Positions 18,233-28,259 of a DNA stretch of 64,000 nucleotides are shown piece after piece. The number at the start of each line of letters is the position of its first letter. The stretch's first letter is position 1. Source of the stretch: CAWUKT01 sp963923035 (GTDB lineage: Bacteria > Bacteroidota > Bacteroidia > J057 > JADKCL01); NCBI GenBank assembly GCA_963923035.1, contig CAWUKT010000007.1:62001-126000 (forward strand), written 5' to 3'. The notes below the pieces were generated by a model. The model saw nothing but the letters and a program-made list of their open reading frames with translations, was not told where the DNA came from and made no database searches. A program made the position numbers and the translations under genes.

Positions 18233-18656
18233 GTCTCAATCTTTCATTTTCGGCAAAATGAATATAGAGAAGAATCCAGCCATCGGGAAGTGGAACCCAT
18301 CGATATAATTGGCCATCTTGTGCTTATTTTCAATTGGGAATCGGTTAAAAATCAATTCAATATACCTTTCGAAGCATTTCTCGTCAAAAAGGGAGGGACA
18401 ATTTCGGTTCGCCCCCTCAATTCCTCATTTTCCCCAAAACTCTCCCTTTCCCAGTCGCCCAAAAGACACAGCCCATTGCCCTTCATGCAACCGCACCCTC
18501 ATTTCTAAATCCCCTCTCCCGCTCCCTAACGCCTTTTTTTCCTTCTTTTGCTATTCCCCGAACCGTCTATTTCCATGTCATCGGTGCCCTGGAACTGATC
18601 ATGGCCTGCCCTCTCCCATCGCCTAAATTCATCCTGAAACAAATAAACACACACTT
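18233..18656. other. Intergenic region, no feature recognised
   Basis: A 424-bp pyrimidine-rich, low-complexity stretch between the TPR-like gene and the 80-residue secreted protein. Its open frames are Pro/Ser/Phe-rich by composition and look non-coding. No clear TAnnTTTG promoter or hairpin was found. Confidence 0.5.
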
Positions 18657-18899
18657 ATGAAACGTTTTTCACTCCTCTTAGTCGCCCTCTTCTTTTGCTC
18701 CGCTGCCGCCCTCAAAATCCAGGCCAGCCAAACTGTTCAAATGAGCGATCCCTGTATCATCGAGGCCCAAGTGGCTTATAATGAGACCTTCCAGGCCGAG
18801 TACGCCCGCACCGGAGACATCGACCAGGCCGACAGCGAAGCCTTCTGGTCCTATGCCGAAACCTATATGGACTGTTCCATCGCGTATTTCGGAGGATAA
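18657..18899 (+). CDS. Small secreted protein of unknown function
   Basis: The 80-residue product has a convincing signal peptide (MKRFSLLLVALFFCSAAALK). The ~55-residue mature part contains two cysteines (DPCIIEAQ and MDCSIAYF) and many acidic and aromatic residues. No family is recognised. The signal peptide and codon use support it, but size leaves room for doubt. It stands alone between two >400-bp intergenic regions. Confidence 0.5.
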   Translation: MKRFSLLLVALFFCSAAALKIQASQTVQMSDPCIIEAQVAYNETFQAEYARTGDIDQADSEAFWSYAETYMDCSIAYFGG

Positions 18900-19341
18900 A
18901 CCGCCAAGATATTGGGAATAAGAATGGAAGGGCGTGGGGAGGATTGGCTTCGAAAGCACTGAGAATCCACATCTTCAACGGTTCTTGAGATCAACGATTC
19001 AAGGCAACAAACAATCGTCCTTTTGTCCCTCCATTTCTACTTCCCTTTTTACCATAGGAATTTTCCCCGGCACACTTTCTCAGCCATAACGGACTCACCT
19101 ACCCTATTTTTCGACCGCTTCTCTTCCCACCAAATGAGCTTCTCCACATTTCCCCCAACCCATCCTTCCGCAGAATAAGGTCATCCTAAATTTTCTTTTT
19201 CCGGCAGCGTTCTCCAAATTGACGTTGAGCTTGAACCTTTGACTACCGATCTGCCTACCACAGCTCCATTGTTGTGGCATGTTGGTGGGAAATCAGGGGG
19301 CAACTCAGCTGCTTATAAATCCCAAAATTGCTTTGCCTGCG
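18900..19341. other. Intergenic region, no feature recognised
   Basis: About 440 bp between two short genes. I see no coding frame with gene-like composition, no strong hairpin and no consensus promoter. Confidence 0.45.
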
Positions 19342-19977
19342 ATGACACTCACTCCAATACTCCGAAATCTCGCCCGAATTTCGCTCGGACTTGCAATGCT
19401 GCTCCTCCTTCCTGTGGCCCTGTGGGGCCAAAATGAAGCGGAAGAAGAAACCGACCTGGACCGCACCTTTATGCCCGCAGTTCAAATGGGCTATGTCGCT
19501 CATGGAACTGAGCAGCTATCCGGCGGTTTGATGACGCAGACCTCTATTGAATACCGGGATATTTCCCACTTCATCCTCCGTATCAATTACGATGCCTTCA
19601 ACTCCAATATGAACCTGCAATATCCGATCGACTCCAATGTGACCTTTACCGGAAGGACGACCTTTTCTGAATTGATCCTTGGCATCGGTTACCGGCAAGA
19701 GCTGCAACGGCACAACATCACCGTCTATGTACAGCCTGGTCTCCGCTTCTATGGGTACCCAGACATTACCCTGGACAATAACCAGGCGAACCTGAACTAC
19801 GACAGCCGAAATGTGGGCATCATCCGGTACAGCCTCGGCTATGAATTTGCCATTCTTCCCAAGGCCTTTCTGACCATCGAAGGCCTACTGGCCCATACCC
19901 TGAAATCGAAGGATTTTTGGGCCGATGATCCCTGGTCGTACGGAGTAACCCTCGGGATTTCGGCGCCGCTCTTCTGA
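19342..19977 (+). CDS. Outer-membrane beta-barrel protein, small
   Basis: The 211-residue product from ATG 19342 has a signal peptide (LARISLGLAMLLLLPVALWG) followed by alternating amphipathic beta strands (HFILRINYDAF, ELILGIGYRQEL, NITVYVQPGLRFYGY). It ends in a strand with a terminal Phe (YGVTLGISAPLF), the usual outer-membrane insertion signal. Length suggests an 8-10 strand OmpA/OmpW-like barrel. Function unknown. An upstream in-frame ATG at 19279 would spoil the signal peptide. Confidence 0.7.
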   Translation: MTLTPILRNLARISLGLAMLLLLPVALWGQNEAEEETDLDRTFMPAVQMGYVAHGTEQLSGGLMTQTSIEYRDISHFILRINYDAFNSNMNLQYPIDSNVTFTGRTTFSELILGIGYRQELQRHNITVYVQPGLRFYGYPDITLDNNQANLNYDSRNVGIIRYSLGYEFAILPKAFLTIEGLLAHTLKSKDFWADDPWSYGVTLGISAPLF

Positions 19978-20162
19978 GTCTTTTCTCCGGGGATCCGGAA
20001 AGAAAAAGCCCCCAGTTCACCATACTTTTGGAACTGAAAAAGGGCCGGCCCCAGTCAATTGGCCAGCCCATTGCGTACACTCAAGTCCGGGTAGACGATG
20101 CGGTGATGATGAAAAGTGAATAGAGTCGCCTACCCTTCCAATCCAGTCCCTATACTTTCCGC

Positions 20163-20594
20163 TCAGAGGCGGGTCATCGTCTTGGTGCGGGAAAAGAATC
20201 CCTGGGAAACCGTCAGCTCCAATTTTCGGCTCCCCACCAGTTCCACCTCACAGTCCAAAGTCTTGCCTTTCTCCGGCGCGTAAATCTCTCCATCTTCCCA
20301 CGTACCACCTTTGTACCGGAGGTCCGAGAGAATGACCAATCCCATGATCGGGCGGTCCCGCAAGCGGGAATTGGGGTTGTGGATGTCTTTTTTGGGTTGG
20401 CCCGCGCTGGTTCGGGGTTCTTTCAGCCAAACCACCTTGCCGTGGTATTTTCCTCCTTGTTCGTAAATCTTGATGTGGGAAGTGCCTTCCTCAGTGACCC
20501 AGGTTCCGCAGATTTTGTCGGCGGGACTTTGGGCCGTCAGCGGGCCCGCAAGGGCAATTAGTAAGCCAGTGAGTAGAAAGAGTGTTTTTTTCAT
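20163..20594 (-). CDS. DUF2147 family secreted protein
   Basis: The 143-residue protein has a signal peptide (MKKTLFLLTGLLIALAGPLT). Its mature domain has the DUF2147 pattern: GTWVTEEGTSHIKIYEQGGK, KYHGKVVWLK, then GLVILSDLRYKGGTWEDG and IYAPEKGKTLDCEVEL. The family is a small periplasmic lipocalin-like beta fold of unknown function. An in-frame ATG three codons upstream (20603) is an alternative start. It shares a ~190-bp divergent intergenic region with the histidine kinase. Confidence 0.85.
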   Translation of the reverse strand: MKKTLFLLTGLLIALAGPLTAQSPADKICGTWVTEEGTSHIKIYEQGGKYHGKVVWLKEPRTSAGQPKKDIHNPNSRLRDRPIMGLVILSDLRYKGGTWEDGEIYAPEKGKTLDCEVELVGSRKLELTVSQGFFSRTKTMTRL

Positions 20595-20781
20595 GTATTC
20601 CATTGATTTGTTCGGGGTAAACTTCGGGGATAATGGAGGGAAGGCGCGGAGAAAAGGGGATGAAATGAACAAAGCCGGATGTGAACTGAACGGAAAAGGA
20701 ATGGGAAGAGACGGGCAAAAGGAGAATACAAAACGAATCCATTTTCCGCCCCAATCCATTATCTTCGAACCCTGTATCCAA

Positions 20782-22743
20782 ATGGCGGAATCAGTGCCAA
20801 AATTCAGAGGACAACCAAAAGGAAGCATATTCTATTGGCTATGGGGCCTGGTGATATTGATCACCAGTTGCCAGCCGGCCACCGGGAATGTCGATTCCCC
20901 TTCCCCCATCCAGGTGGAATGGGGCGAATGGACCGATGCCTCGGGCCAAATGACTCCTTCCGAAGTGGCCCGACAGTCCTTCCAGCCATCCGGTTCCCTG
21001 CACCAGCTTCCCGCCGAGGGTGATCTCTGGATTTCCGCCCGGTTACAGAACGAAACGGCATCAGAGCTCACCACCGCCATCCAATTCCGTTTCCTGACCC
21101 AAGTGACCCTCTACGAATCGGAACAGTGGCAAGAGCCCCAAAAAGCGGGCTTCCTGGTCCCCCGAACCGAGATTGACCACGGCCCCGACCACTTCAAAGT
21201 TGAGCTCGCCCCCTTTGCGACCAAACGCCTCTACCTCAAGATCGAAGACCGGGCCCGGCTCCAACAAAACTTCACCGTGGAAACGGTGGAATACGCGGAC
21301 TTTGTGTCGGCGCAGAATACCCGCCAGCGGGTAGAATGGCTCATTGGAGGCGCCTTCTGGGGCCTCATCCTCTATACCTTTTGTTCGTTTTTCACGAACA
21401 TCAAAGCGCAGGCCTACCTCTGGCTCGGCATCTGCTCCATGTTCCTGGGACTGTACTCCCTGAGCCTGCGGGGCTATATCATCGCGTGGCTCAGCCCGGA
21501 AAATCCAGTTCTCGGCTGGGCATTCAACGAAACCTTCTACCAACTGGCGTTGGTGGCCACCTATATCCTCGGCTTGGAATTCTACGAAATCCGGAAACTC
21601 GACCGCAAGGTTTCCCGCGTCTTCCAACTCCTGGTGTTGTACGTAACTGCCAAGGCCATTTTCTCCTTTTTCTACATCTACTTCACCCTCGATTCCGGCG
21701 GGCTCTTGTCCTTCAACATCATCTCCTTCGCCCTGGAAACCCTGCTGCCCTCCCTCCTGCTGATTCGATACGCCGCCCGTTTTTCCCTCTATCAACGCTT
21801 CGTCGTGGGGGCCCTCCTCGTCGCGAGCCTCGCCTCGGTCATCCGGATCATCTTTTTCTTCCTCGATTCCGACCAAACCCTCATGTTCCTAAGCTATATC
21901 GCCGACTTTGCCGGAATCGGTTCCATTTTGATCTTTTCCATTGGGTTTGTGGCCGATTCGAGGCGCAACCTGGAGGATCGAAATGCCGCCCTGGCCAAAA
22001 TCAACCGGATTCAACAGAACCAGAACAAGAAGTTGGAAAAATTGGTGGAAAAACGAACCCAGGAGGTCACCCAGGCCAATGAAAGTCTTCAGGAACAGAA
22101 CCTCATCCTGGCCCAGAAGAACCACCAAATCGAGACGCTGATCCACGAAATCCACCACCGGGTCAAGAACAATTTCCAGTTGATTACCAACTTGTTGGAG
22201 ACCCACGGTCGGACCTTACAGGACGACCAGTCGTTGAAAGTCCTCGAGGACAGCCGGAGCCGCATCCAGTCGATGGCCCTGCTGCACCAACGGCTGTACG
22301 AAATGCAGGACCACGAAGGGATCAAATTCGCGGATTATGCCAAGCACCTTGTGGAGGAAATTGCGTCGATTTTCAAGCGCGACCAACCCGTACAATTGGA
22401 AGTCAATGCGCCGCCTTTACGGCTCAAATTGGATATGGCGGTCACCCTCGGAATCCTGATGAATGAGCTGATTACCAATGCCTTCAAATACGGATTTACG
22501 GACGATTCGCCCCGGTTGCGGATTGATCTGATTCCGCTGGAAACTGACAGGTACGAGTTGGTGGTGTGGGACAATGGAAATGGATTTGAACCAGCTCCGA
22601 AACCTTCGGAAACGGGCTTCGGACTGAAATTGGTCCGTCGCCTGACCCGCCAACTGCGGGGCCAGCTCACGCTGGAATCCGATGAAGGCATGGCCTTCCG
22701 CCTCATCTTTCAGGACCCCAACGAATGGATCAAACCGGGCTGA
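20782..22743 (+). CDS. 7TMR-DISM sensor histidine kinase (HisKA_2 type)
   Basis: The 653-residue protein has an N-terminal hydrophobic leader ending in LITSC, which may be a lipobox. Residues ~40-180 form a periplasmic 7TMR-DISM sensory domain, followed by seven membrane helices (~185-395) and a coiled coil (NQNKKLEKLVEKRTQEVTQA). The HisKA_2 box is IHEIHHRVKNNFQ, with phospho-acceptor His 458, and the HATPase domain has NELITNAFKYGF (N-box near 561) and DNGNGFE. Such kinases commonly signal to LytTR or other receiver proteins. The nearest receiver is the LytTR regulator at 47 kb, at the other end of the large operon. ATG 20782 was chosen because upstream in-frame starts run through the DUF2147 gene. 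Confidence 0.88.
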   Translation: MAESVPKFRGQPKGSIFYWLWGLVILITSCQPATGNVDSPSPIQVEWGEWTDASGQMTPSEVARQSFQPSGSLHQLPAEGDLWISARLQNETASELTTAIQFRFLTQVTLYESEQWQEPQKAGFLVPRTEIDHGPDHFKVELAPFATKRLYLKIEDRARLQQNFTVETVEYADFVSAQNTRQRVEWLIGGAFWGLILYTFCSFFTNIKAQAYLWLGICSMFLGLYSLSLRGYIIAWLSPENPVLGWAFNETFYQLALVATYILGLEFYEIRKLDRKVSRVFQLLVLYVTAKAIFSFFYIYFTLDSGGLLSFNIISFALETLLPSLLLIRYAARFSLYQRFVVGALLVASLASVIRIIFFFLDSDQTLMFLSYIADFAGIGSILIFSIGFVADSRRNLEDRNAALAKINRIQQNQNKKLEKLVEKRTQEVTQANESLQEQNLILAQKNHQIETLIHEIHHRVKNNFQLITNLLETHGRTLQDDQSLKVLEDSRSRIQSMALLHQRLYEMQDHEGIKFADYAKHLVEEIASIFKRDQPVQLEVNAPPLRLKLDMAVTLGILMNELITNAFKYGFTDDSPRLRIDLIPLETDRYELVVWDNGNGFEPAPKPSETGFGLKLVRRLTRQLRGQLTLESDEGMAFRLIFQDPNEWIKPG

Positions 22744-22749
22744 GCCCCC

Positions 22750-24252
22750 TTATTTTGGCTCCACGATCCAAGGCTTCCCGTTGAATTTCTTGTCCGTTCC
22801 GCTGTTGTAGACCCGCTTCAATTCCAGCCGGGCCGATTCGCGGTCGTTGTAGCCGCCGGTGGAGACAAAGAAATAGGGACTGGAGGGCGGATGGATGATG
22901 AACGACTCCAATTCAAATTGTTTCAAGGCCTGGCGAACAGCTTTTTCGGCTTTTTTCTCGGTTTTGGTGGAAGCGATCACCACGTAGAAAGGCTGATCTG
23001 CTGCTACGATGCCCGAAGGAAGTTCATTTTTCCCTTCCTGTTCCCCGGTCGATGAGGTTTCGGACGACTCTACCACCACAGTTCGCGGATTCTTCGCCTC
23101 GTATTCCTTGATCGCCCGGTCCGTTTCCGATTGCACCAGTTTCCGCACCTCCGCATAATCCAGTTCCTGCCCCCCATTTTTCAGTTCCGCAATCTTCTCC
23201 CGTTGAGCCTCAATCTCTGCATTCAGTTTCCGATTGGCTTCCTGAAGGTACTGCAAGCGTTCTTCGTAAGAACGGACATCGCCTTGCAATTGGACCAGGT
23301 CTTTTTGTTGGCTTTCAGTCTTGAAAATATTCCCCAAGCGAATGCCAAACATGATCTCGTGGGTACCGCCATTGAAACCGGCCAGCCGGTTCGTCGAGAG
23401 TTCGCCCGAATAGCCCAGCACGTACTTGTCGTTCAGGGTCACGCCCACCGTGGCCGCCGCCGCGGCCTGGTGGCGATAATGACCGGCCACCCAGATCTGA
23501 TTCTTAAAGTCCAACCGCAGGATCGCCTCCGGCTGGATCGGGAAGCCCTCGACCCCACGGAACTGCACCATCGGCCGAACGCCGATCTGCTTCCCGGCCT
23601 GCAACTGATAAGCCGCCGAAAAGACATAGTGCCGAACGAATCGGTATTCCAGGTGGTCCTGGTCAAAGGAATTGTCATAGGTCGCCTTGTTCCCGAACAA
23701 TTGCAGGCCCGCTGCCTGGAGTTCCAGCGCCTTGAAGCGATAGGTCAGGCCAAAGCGGCCATCAAAATTGACCGAATTCTGGCGGCTCCCAAAGACGAGT
23801 TCGTCGTTGAGATCCTGGACATTGACCCGATTGAAGTCAATGGAATTGTAACGGACCCCGGCCGAGGCACCAAATGAGAGTTGGTGATTGGCACTGAGGG
23901 GAAAATGCTTGGCGACCGTGGCGTAACTGCTCGTATTGGCAATCACATTCGCCTGCTCCCGTTCCACCGAAAAGCCCACCGCCGTTTTCCTTTTCCCGAT
24001 CCTCCACTCCGACGTCAACAAAGTCTTCTCCGGTGCTCCCTGCAAACCCACCCACTGGCTCCGGTGCTGAAAAAGAATCTGGTTGTCTCCAAGTCCGGCC
24101 TGTGAAGGGTTGACGGAGAATGGATTCGCGATATTGTTGTTGAAGATACTGAGCTGCTGCCCCGCCAGGTGACCCGAAAAGCCTCCGGTTCCCAGCCAGA
24201 GCAGCGCAATCAGCAGTCTGAATTTTGTCTGAGTTCTCATTTGATCCTCCAT
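22750..24252 (-). CDS. PorP/SprF family T9SS membrane protein fused to coiled coil and SPOR domain
   Basis: The 500-residue protein has a signal peptide and then the PorP/SprF signature (NPFSVNPSQAGLGDNQILFQ, HRSQWVGLQGAPEKTLLTSE). The beta-strand-rich barrel runs to about residue 310. It is followed by a coiled coil (RSYEERLQYLQEANRKLNAE), a linker, and a C-terminal SPOR-like peptidoglycan-binding domain (QPFYVVIASTKTEKKAEKAV ... ARLELKRVYNSG). PorP/SprF proteins serve T9SS export of gliding adhesins and normally end after the barrel, near 300-340 residues, so the ~190-residue extension is unusual. Start and upstream stop share a base (TAATG), giving tight coupling to the type B PKD protein, its probable cargo. 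Confidence 0.88.
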   Translation of the reverse strand: MEDQMRTQTKFRLLIALLWLGTGGFSGHLAGQQLSIFNNNIANPFSVNPSQAGLGDNQILFQHRSQWVGLQGAPEKTLLTSEWRIGKRKTAVGFSVEREQANVIANTSSYATVAKHFPLSANHQLSFGASAGVRYNSIDFNRVNVQDLNDELVFGSRQNSVNFDGRFGLTYRFKALELQAAGLQLFGNKATYDNSFDQDHLEYRFVRHYVFSAAYQLQAGKQIGVRPMVQFRGVEGFPIQPEAILRLDFKNQIWVAGHYRHQAAAAATVGVTLNDKYVLGYSGELSTNRLAGFNGGTHEIMFGIRLGNIFKTESQQKDLVQLQGDVRSYEERLQYLQEANRKLNAEIEAQREKIAELKNGGQELDYAEVRKLVQSETDRAIKEYEAKNPRTVVVESSETSSTGEQEGKNELPSGIVAADQPFYVVIASTKTEKKAEKAVRQALKQFELESFIIHPPSSPYFFVSTGGYNDRESARLELKRVYNSGTDKKFNGKPWIVEPK

Positions 24253-27200
24253 TATTCCTGTTCCCGTAAAATGCTGACAGCTCCCTTGTAGACCGTGTCG
24301 GACTCGTCAAACGTGATCAGATAGAAATATGAGCCTTCGGGCAGGGCGTCCAGGTTGATGGTGCCGTCCCAACCGCTGGTGTACTGGTCGGTCTCGAAGA
24401 CCGTCTTGCCCCAGCGGTCCACCACCGTAATGTGCAGCACCGCAAAGGCGTCGGCATTCAATATCTTCCAGGTATCGTTCTGGCCATCGCTATTGGGCGT
24501 CAGGACATTGGCGATGAGCAGCTTGTAGTCATTGATCACCTCGATGGCCACCTCATCGAAATTGGAGCACCCGAACTGGTCGGTGACCGTGAGGGTGAAG
24601 GTGGTGTTCTCGAGGGGGCGCGCCTCGGTGACGAGGGCGCCATTGTCCGCGACCGTCAGGCCCGGGCTCCAGTCCACCTCGACCGCTGCGGGCGAGATGC
24701 CAGCCAGCGTCGTCGAAAATCCAAAGCTGACATTGGTATCCGGCCCCGCATCCAGCAAGGGCAAGGGATAAATCTCGATCAGCTTGGTCAGCGAATCGGT
24801 ACAGCCCTGATCGGAAGTAGCCGTCAATTGGACCGGAAAGAAGCCGTGGAAAATATAGGTCTCCTCGGGCGAAGACTGCGTAGAAGTATTCCCATTCCCG
24901 AATTGCCAGTCGTAGACCATCGTGCCGAAGGCGATGTTGGAGAAGTTGAGAAACTGGACGGGATTGCCGGCGCACTCGTTGTTGAAGTCAAAATCGACCT
25001 CGGGAAATGGATTGACGGTCAATTGGATGGTGGTATCGTGCGTGCAACCGAAATTGCTGGTGGACAAGAGGTTGACGGGATAAGTGCCAGCGGCAGCATA
25101 GAGGTGGACGACATCCTGGTCAAAGGAAAAGCGCTGATCGCCCAGGTTCCATTGGTACGACGCCACAAATCCGCTGTTGATCGTGGTCGCATTCTCCAAC
25201 TCCGTGGGGATTCCAAAGCAGACCGGCTCGAACGTGAAATCGGTCTCAGGAATGGCATAAATCGTGATTTCCTTGGTCACGCTGTCCAGACAACCCTCAT
25301 TCGACGTGGCGACCAGCTTGATGTCAAAATCGCCATCGAGCAGGTAGGTATAATTGGGATCGGTATTGGTCGACGTACTGCCGTCTCCGAGGTCCCAGGC
25401 ATAGGCATTGGTGCCCGAGGAAATGGTCGAGGTATTGGTGATGCCGGCCATCGTATCCCGGCAAACATCGACGAGCACGAAATTGGCCTCCGGAACGGGG
25501 AAAATCTCCACGCCGAGCGTCGTGTCGTCGGTACATCCCTGGCCTGAAGTCGCCAGGAGGTTCACGAAGTAATTCCCGGGGAGGTTGTAAAAATGGGAGA
25601 TGGACGTGCCCGAACCCGTGGTGCTGTCCCCAAAGCTCCAGTTGTAATTCACTTCCCCGAAGGGAATGGTCGACAGGTTCTCGAAGTCCACCGGATCGTA
25701 CAGGCAGACATTGTCAAAGGTAAAATCGGTATGGGGCAGCGGATGAATGACCACAGTATCCGTGGCCGAGTTGATGCACTGACCGAAGGTCGTGGCCTGC
25801 AATACCACCTCAAATGTCCCAAATCCCGGATAAGTATAGCTCGGCTCCCGCACCGTGGACGTCTGGCCGTTCCCAAAACTCCATTGGTAGCTCGTGCTAT
25901 CTTCGAAGGTGCTGGTCAGGTTGTCGAAATGGATGATTTCTTCCAGACACACCGAATCCACTTCAAAGTCGATCACGGCGCGTTGCAACACCCGAACTTC
26001 CTGGCGAACCGAATCGGTACAGCCCGAATCGGTCACCACCACCAATCCAATATCATAGGCCCCAAATTGGCCGTACAAATGGCTTCCATTGGCGACCGTG
26101 TCCAGGGGACTCCCGTCGGCGTAGTCCCAAACCGAAGTGACGATAGTGCCGGGTGAGACAGTCGAAGTATTGGCCAGGCTGACCGGGCTTCCTTCGCAGA
26201 CATCCTGGAAGCCAAAATCGGCCGTCGGCGCGGGCAAGACCGTGATATCCGCCCGAATGGAATCCACACAGCTCTCGTCAGACTCCGCCACCAGCAGAAT
26301 GCTGTGAGTCCCCGGCGTCCCAAAGACATGGACCGGATCAACATTCGTCGAACCACTTCCATCTCCAAAATCCCAGGTATAATCATCAATCGTCCCATTG
26401 GGAATTGTGGACGCATTCGTGAAATCGGTGGGATGCCCCAAACAGGCCGAAGTCGCTCCAAAATCCACGATGGGCAGCGGCTGGATCCAGATGATGGCCG
26501 TATCCGAGACCGTGGTATCACAGACGCCATTTTGCACCATGACCCGGTACCAGGTCGTATCGGTCAGGTTCTGGTAGCTGATCTGGTTATTGGTCGTGGC
26601 AATGTCTCCCCAGGTCGCCCCCGCATCGGTACTCGACTGCCAACGGAGGATATTCCCCCGGTAATTGATCAGGGAAAGCGTCCCGGTATGGAACCCGAAA
26701 CAGGCATTGGTCGAGCCAATGATGTTCCCGCCCAGCGTCGGCTCGTCCACCGTCAGGACGGCGGTATTGCTGGTGTCCAGCCCGCAGGCTCCGAATTCGA
26801 CGATGGACCGAAAATATTGCGTGTCGATCAGGTCGAGGTAGTCGAGCGTGTCCGACGTATTCGTGATGGTATTCCACGGGCCGCCCGGGGACATGGCACT
26901 TTCCCAATAGGTAATATTTCCCGTCGTGCCGGTCAATTGCAATTGACCGCTGTTCTGGCCCTCGCAGAGGGTCGCATCGCCCAAGAGCGTCCCGGCTACG
27001 GGGACCGAATCCAGTTCCACCTGGACGCTGTCCAGCACCGCCGAGCAGCCCGTCGGCGCCGAAACCGTCAGGACGTATTCGCCGACCTGCCCGAAATTCG
27101 AGTTGGGCAGGACGGGATTCTGGTCGCTCGACGTGAAGCTGTTGGGGCCGACCCAGCTGTATATGGCGCCCGCGAAAGCGGGCCCAAACAGGCGCAGGGT

Positions 27201-28250
27201 ATCGCCCACGCAGATGGGTGCATTGGTAGAAGTTTGCACTGCATCCACCAACTCCGTCCGCGTTCCGAAAGCAAACCCAGGCACCACCGGCGAATATTTC
27301 CGGGTATAGGCATAATCCACGCTGATCGATCCCGTATTGCCGAAGGAGCCGATGACCACCTGGAGGGGATTGGAAAATGCCGCCGCGTCGAAATTGTCAG
27401 AGCGGGTTTCATTTCCCCCCGGCCAACTGAACAACTGCTCACTCGCCTGGCTCCACGAAAAGGACCACAGCCCTTGTAAGGAACCCGCATTGACCGAATT
27501 GATGGGAGATTGATTGGAAAGGTCGAGGCAATTAGAGGAAGTCGGAGAATTGAAGGAAACCAAGCGCATGGCATCTACCGAGGCCGCATTCTCAAAGGCC
27601 ATTCCGTAACCATTGTCCGCCGCATCCACCTGCCCCGCAATTCCAATCCCATTGTTCGCGCTGTTCACCTTCATCTCCACCGTAATCGGAGCCGAAAAGC
27701 TCTGCGCGGAACGAATCATCTGATCATTGACCCCGGACGAGGAACTGAATGTGACTTCCCCATTGGAGACGACTGGAATAAAGGGGCCGCAAAAGGTCCA
27801 TTTCCCAAAGTCCAAGGCCGTCCCATCAAAGTTGTCGTAGTGGAGGAAGGTCGCGTCTCCATCCATCGTGGAATTCGCCGCAGTATTGCCGTAGAAGAGG
27901 AAAATGTCAATGGTGCTGCCGGGCGGCATATTGTCCACGTTGACCCAAATCTCGGTATTGGGCGTATTCAGGGTATTGTTGACAATCCAGTGCGGCAAGG
28001 CCACTCCGGCGGCATTCGTGAAGCGGATATCACCTCCATCGGCTTTCATTTCCCCCGCCCCAATGAGGACATCCGTAGCCAACGTCAACTTAACCTGGTG
28101 GTCCACCAGCGGACTCGGATTCGTCGTATTGTCCAACGTGATCGGCGTCCGGTAGCGCCAGCCCTGCATACACGGCTGGGCCATCCCGGCGAGGTGGACG
28201 AGGCAGAGCCCAACCCACAACAGTATTTTTTGAGTCATTCCCTTGGTCAT
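24252..28250 (-). CDS. PKD-repeat surface protein with DUF2341 domain and type B T9SS C-terminus
   Basis: The 1332-residue protein has a signal peptide and a DUF2341/LamG-like region (GWRYRTPITLDNTTNP; IWVNVDNMPPGSTIDIFLFY). Ig-like modules follow, then seven PKD repeats of ~88 residues from about residue 590, each with the pattern xDFxFxxVC and YxWxFGDG. The last ~85 residues are a gliding-motility-type C-terminal domain (ANVLTPNSDGQNDTWKI, VVDRWGKTVFE, LPEGSYFYLITF). Type B substrates are exported by T9SS with a dedicated PorP/SprF partner, encoded immediately downstream here. The likely role is adhesion or surface architecture. Confidence 0.9.
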   Translation of the reverse strand: MTKGMTQKILLWVGLCLVHLAGMAQPCMQGWRYRTPITLDNTTNPSPLVDHQVKLTLATDVLIGAGEMKADGGDIRFTNAAGVALPHWIVNNTLNTPNTEIWVNVDNMPPGSTIDIFLFYGNTAANSTMDGDATFLHYDNFDGTALDFGKWTFCGPFIPVVSNGEVTFSSSSGVNDQMIRSAQSFSAPITVEMKVNSANNGIGIAGQVDAADNGYGMAFENAASVDAMRLVSFNSPTSSNCLDLSNQSPINSVNAGSLQGLWSFSWSQASEQLFSWPGGNETRSDNFDAAAFSNPLQVVIGSFGNTGSISVDYAYTRKYSPVVPGFAFGTRTELVDAVQTSTNAPICVGDTLRLFGPAFAGAIYSWVGPNSFTSSDQNPVLPNSNFGQVGEYVLTVSAPTGCSAVLDSVQVELDSVPVAGTLLGDATLCEGQNSGQLQLTGTTGNITYWESAMSPGGPWNTITNTSDTLDYLDLIDTQYFRSIVEFGACGLDTSNTAVLTVDEPTLGGNIIGSTNACFGFHTGTLSLINYRGNILRWQSSTDAGATWGDIATTNNQISYQNLTDTTWYRVMVQNGVCDTTVSDTAIIWIQPLPIVDFGATSACLGHPTDFTNASTIPNGTIDDYTWDFGDGSGSTNVDPVHVFGTPGTHSILLVAESDESCVDSIRADITVLPAPTADFGFQDVCEGSPVSLANTSTVSPGTIVTSVWDYADGSPLDTVANGSHLYGQFGAYDIGLVVVTDSGCTDSVRQEVRVLQRAVIDFEVDSVCLEEIIHFDNLTSTFEDSTSYQWSFGNGQTSTVREPSYTYPGFGTFEVVLQATTFGQCINSATDTVVIHPLPHTDFTFDNVCLYDPVDFENLSTIPFGEVNYNWSFGDSTTGSGTSISHFYNLPGNYFVNLLATSGQGCTDDTTLGVEIFPVPEANFVLVDVCRDTMAGITNTSTISSGTNAYAWDLGDGSTSTNTDPNYTYLLDGDFDIKLVATSNEGCLDSVTKEITIYAIPETDFTFEPVCFGIPTELENATTINSGFVASYQWNLGDQRFSFDQDVVHLYAAAGTYPVNLLSTSNFGCTHDTTIQLTVNPFPEVDFDFNNECAGNPVQFLNFSNIAFGTMVYDWQFGNGNTSTQSSPEETYIFHGFFPVQLTATSDQGCTDSLTKLIEIYPLPLLDAGPDTNVSFGFSTTLAGISPAAVEVDWSPGLTVADNGALVTEARPLENTTFTLTVTDQFGCSNFDEVAIEVINDYKLLIANVLTPNSDGQNDTWKILNADAFAVLHITVVDRWGKTVFETDQYTSGWDGTINLDALPEGSYFYLITFDESDTVYKGAVSILREQE

Positions 28251-28259
28251 GTCAGAAGA

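Noticed and set aside
18309..18626. 105-residue Ser/Pro/Phe-rich frame
   Set aside because: Composition reflects a pyrimidine-rich spacer; no signal peptide, domain or start context supports it.
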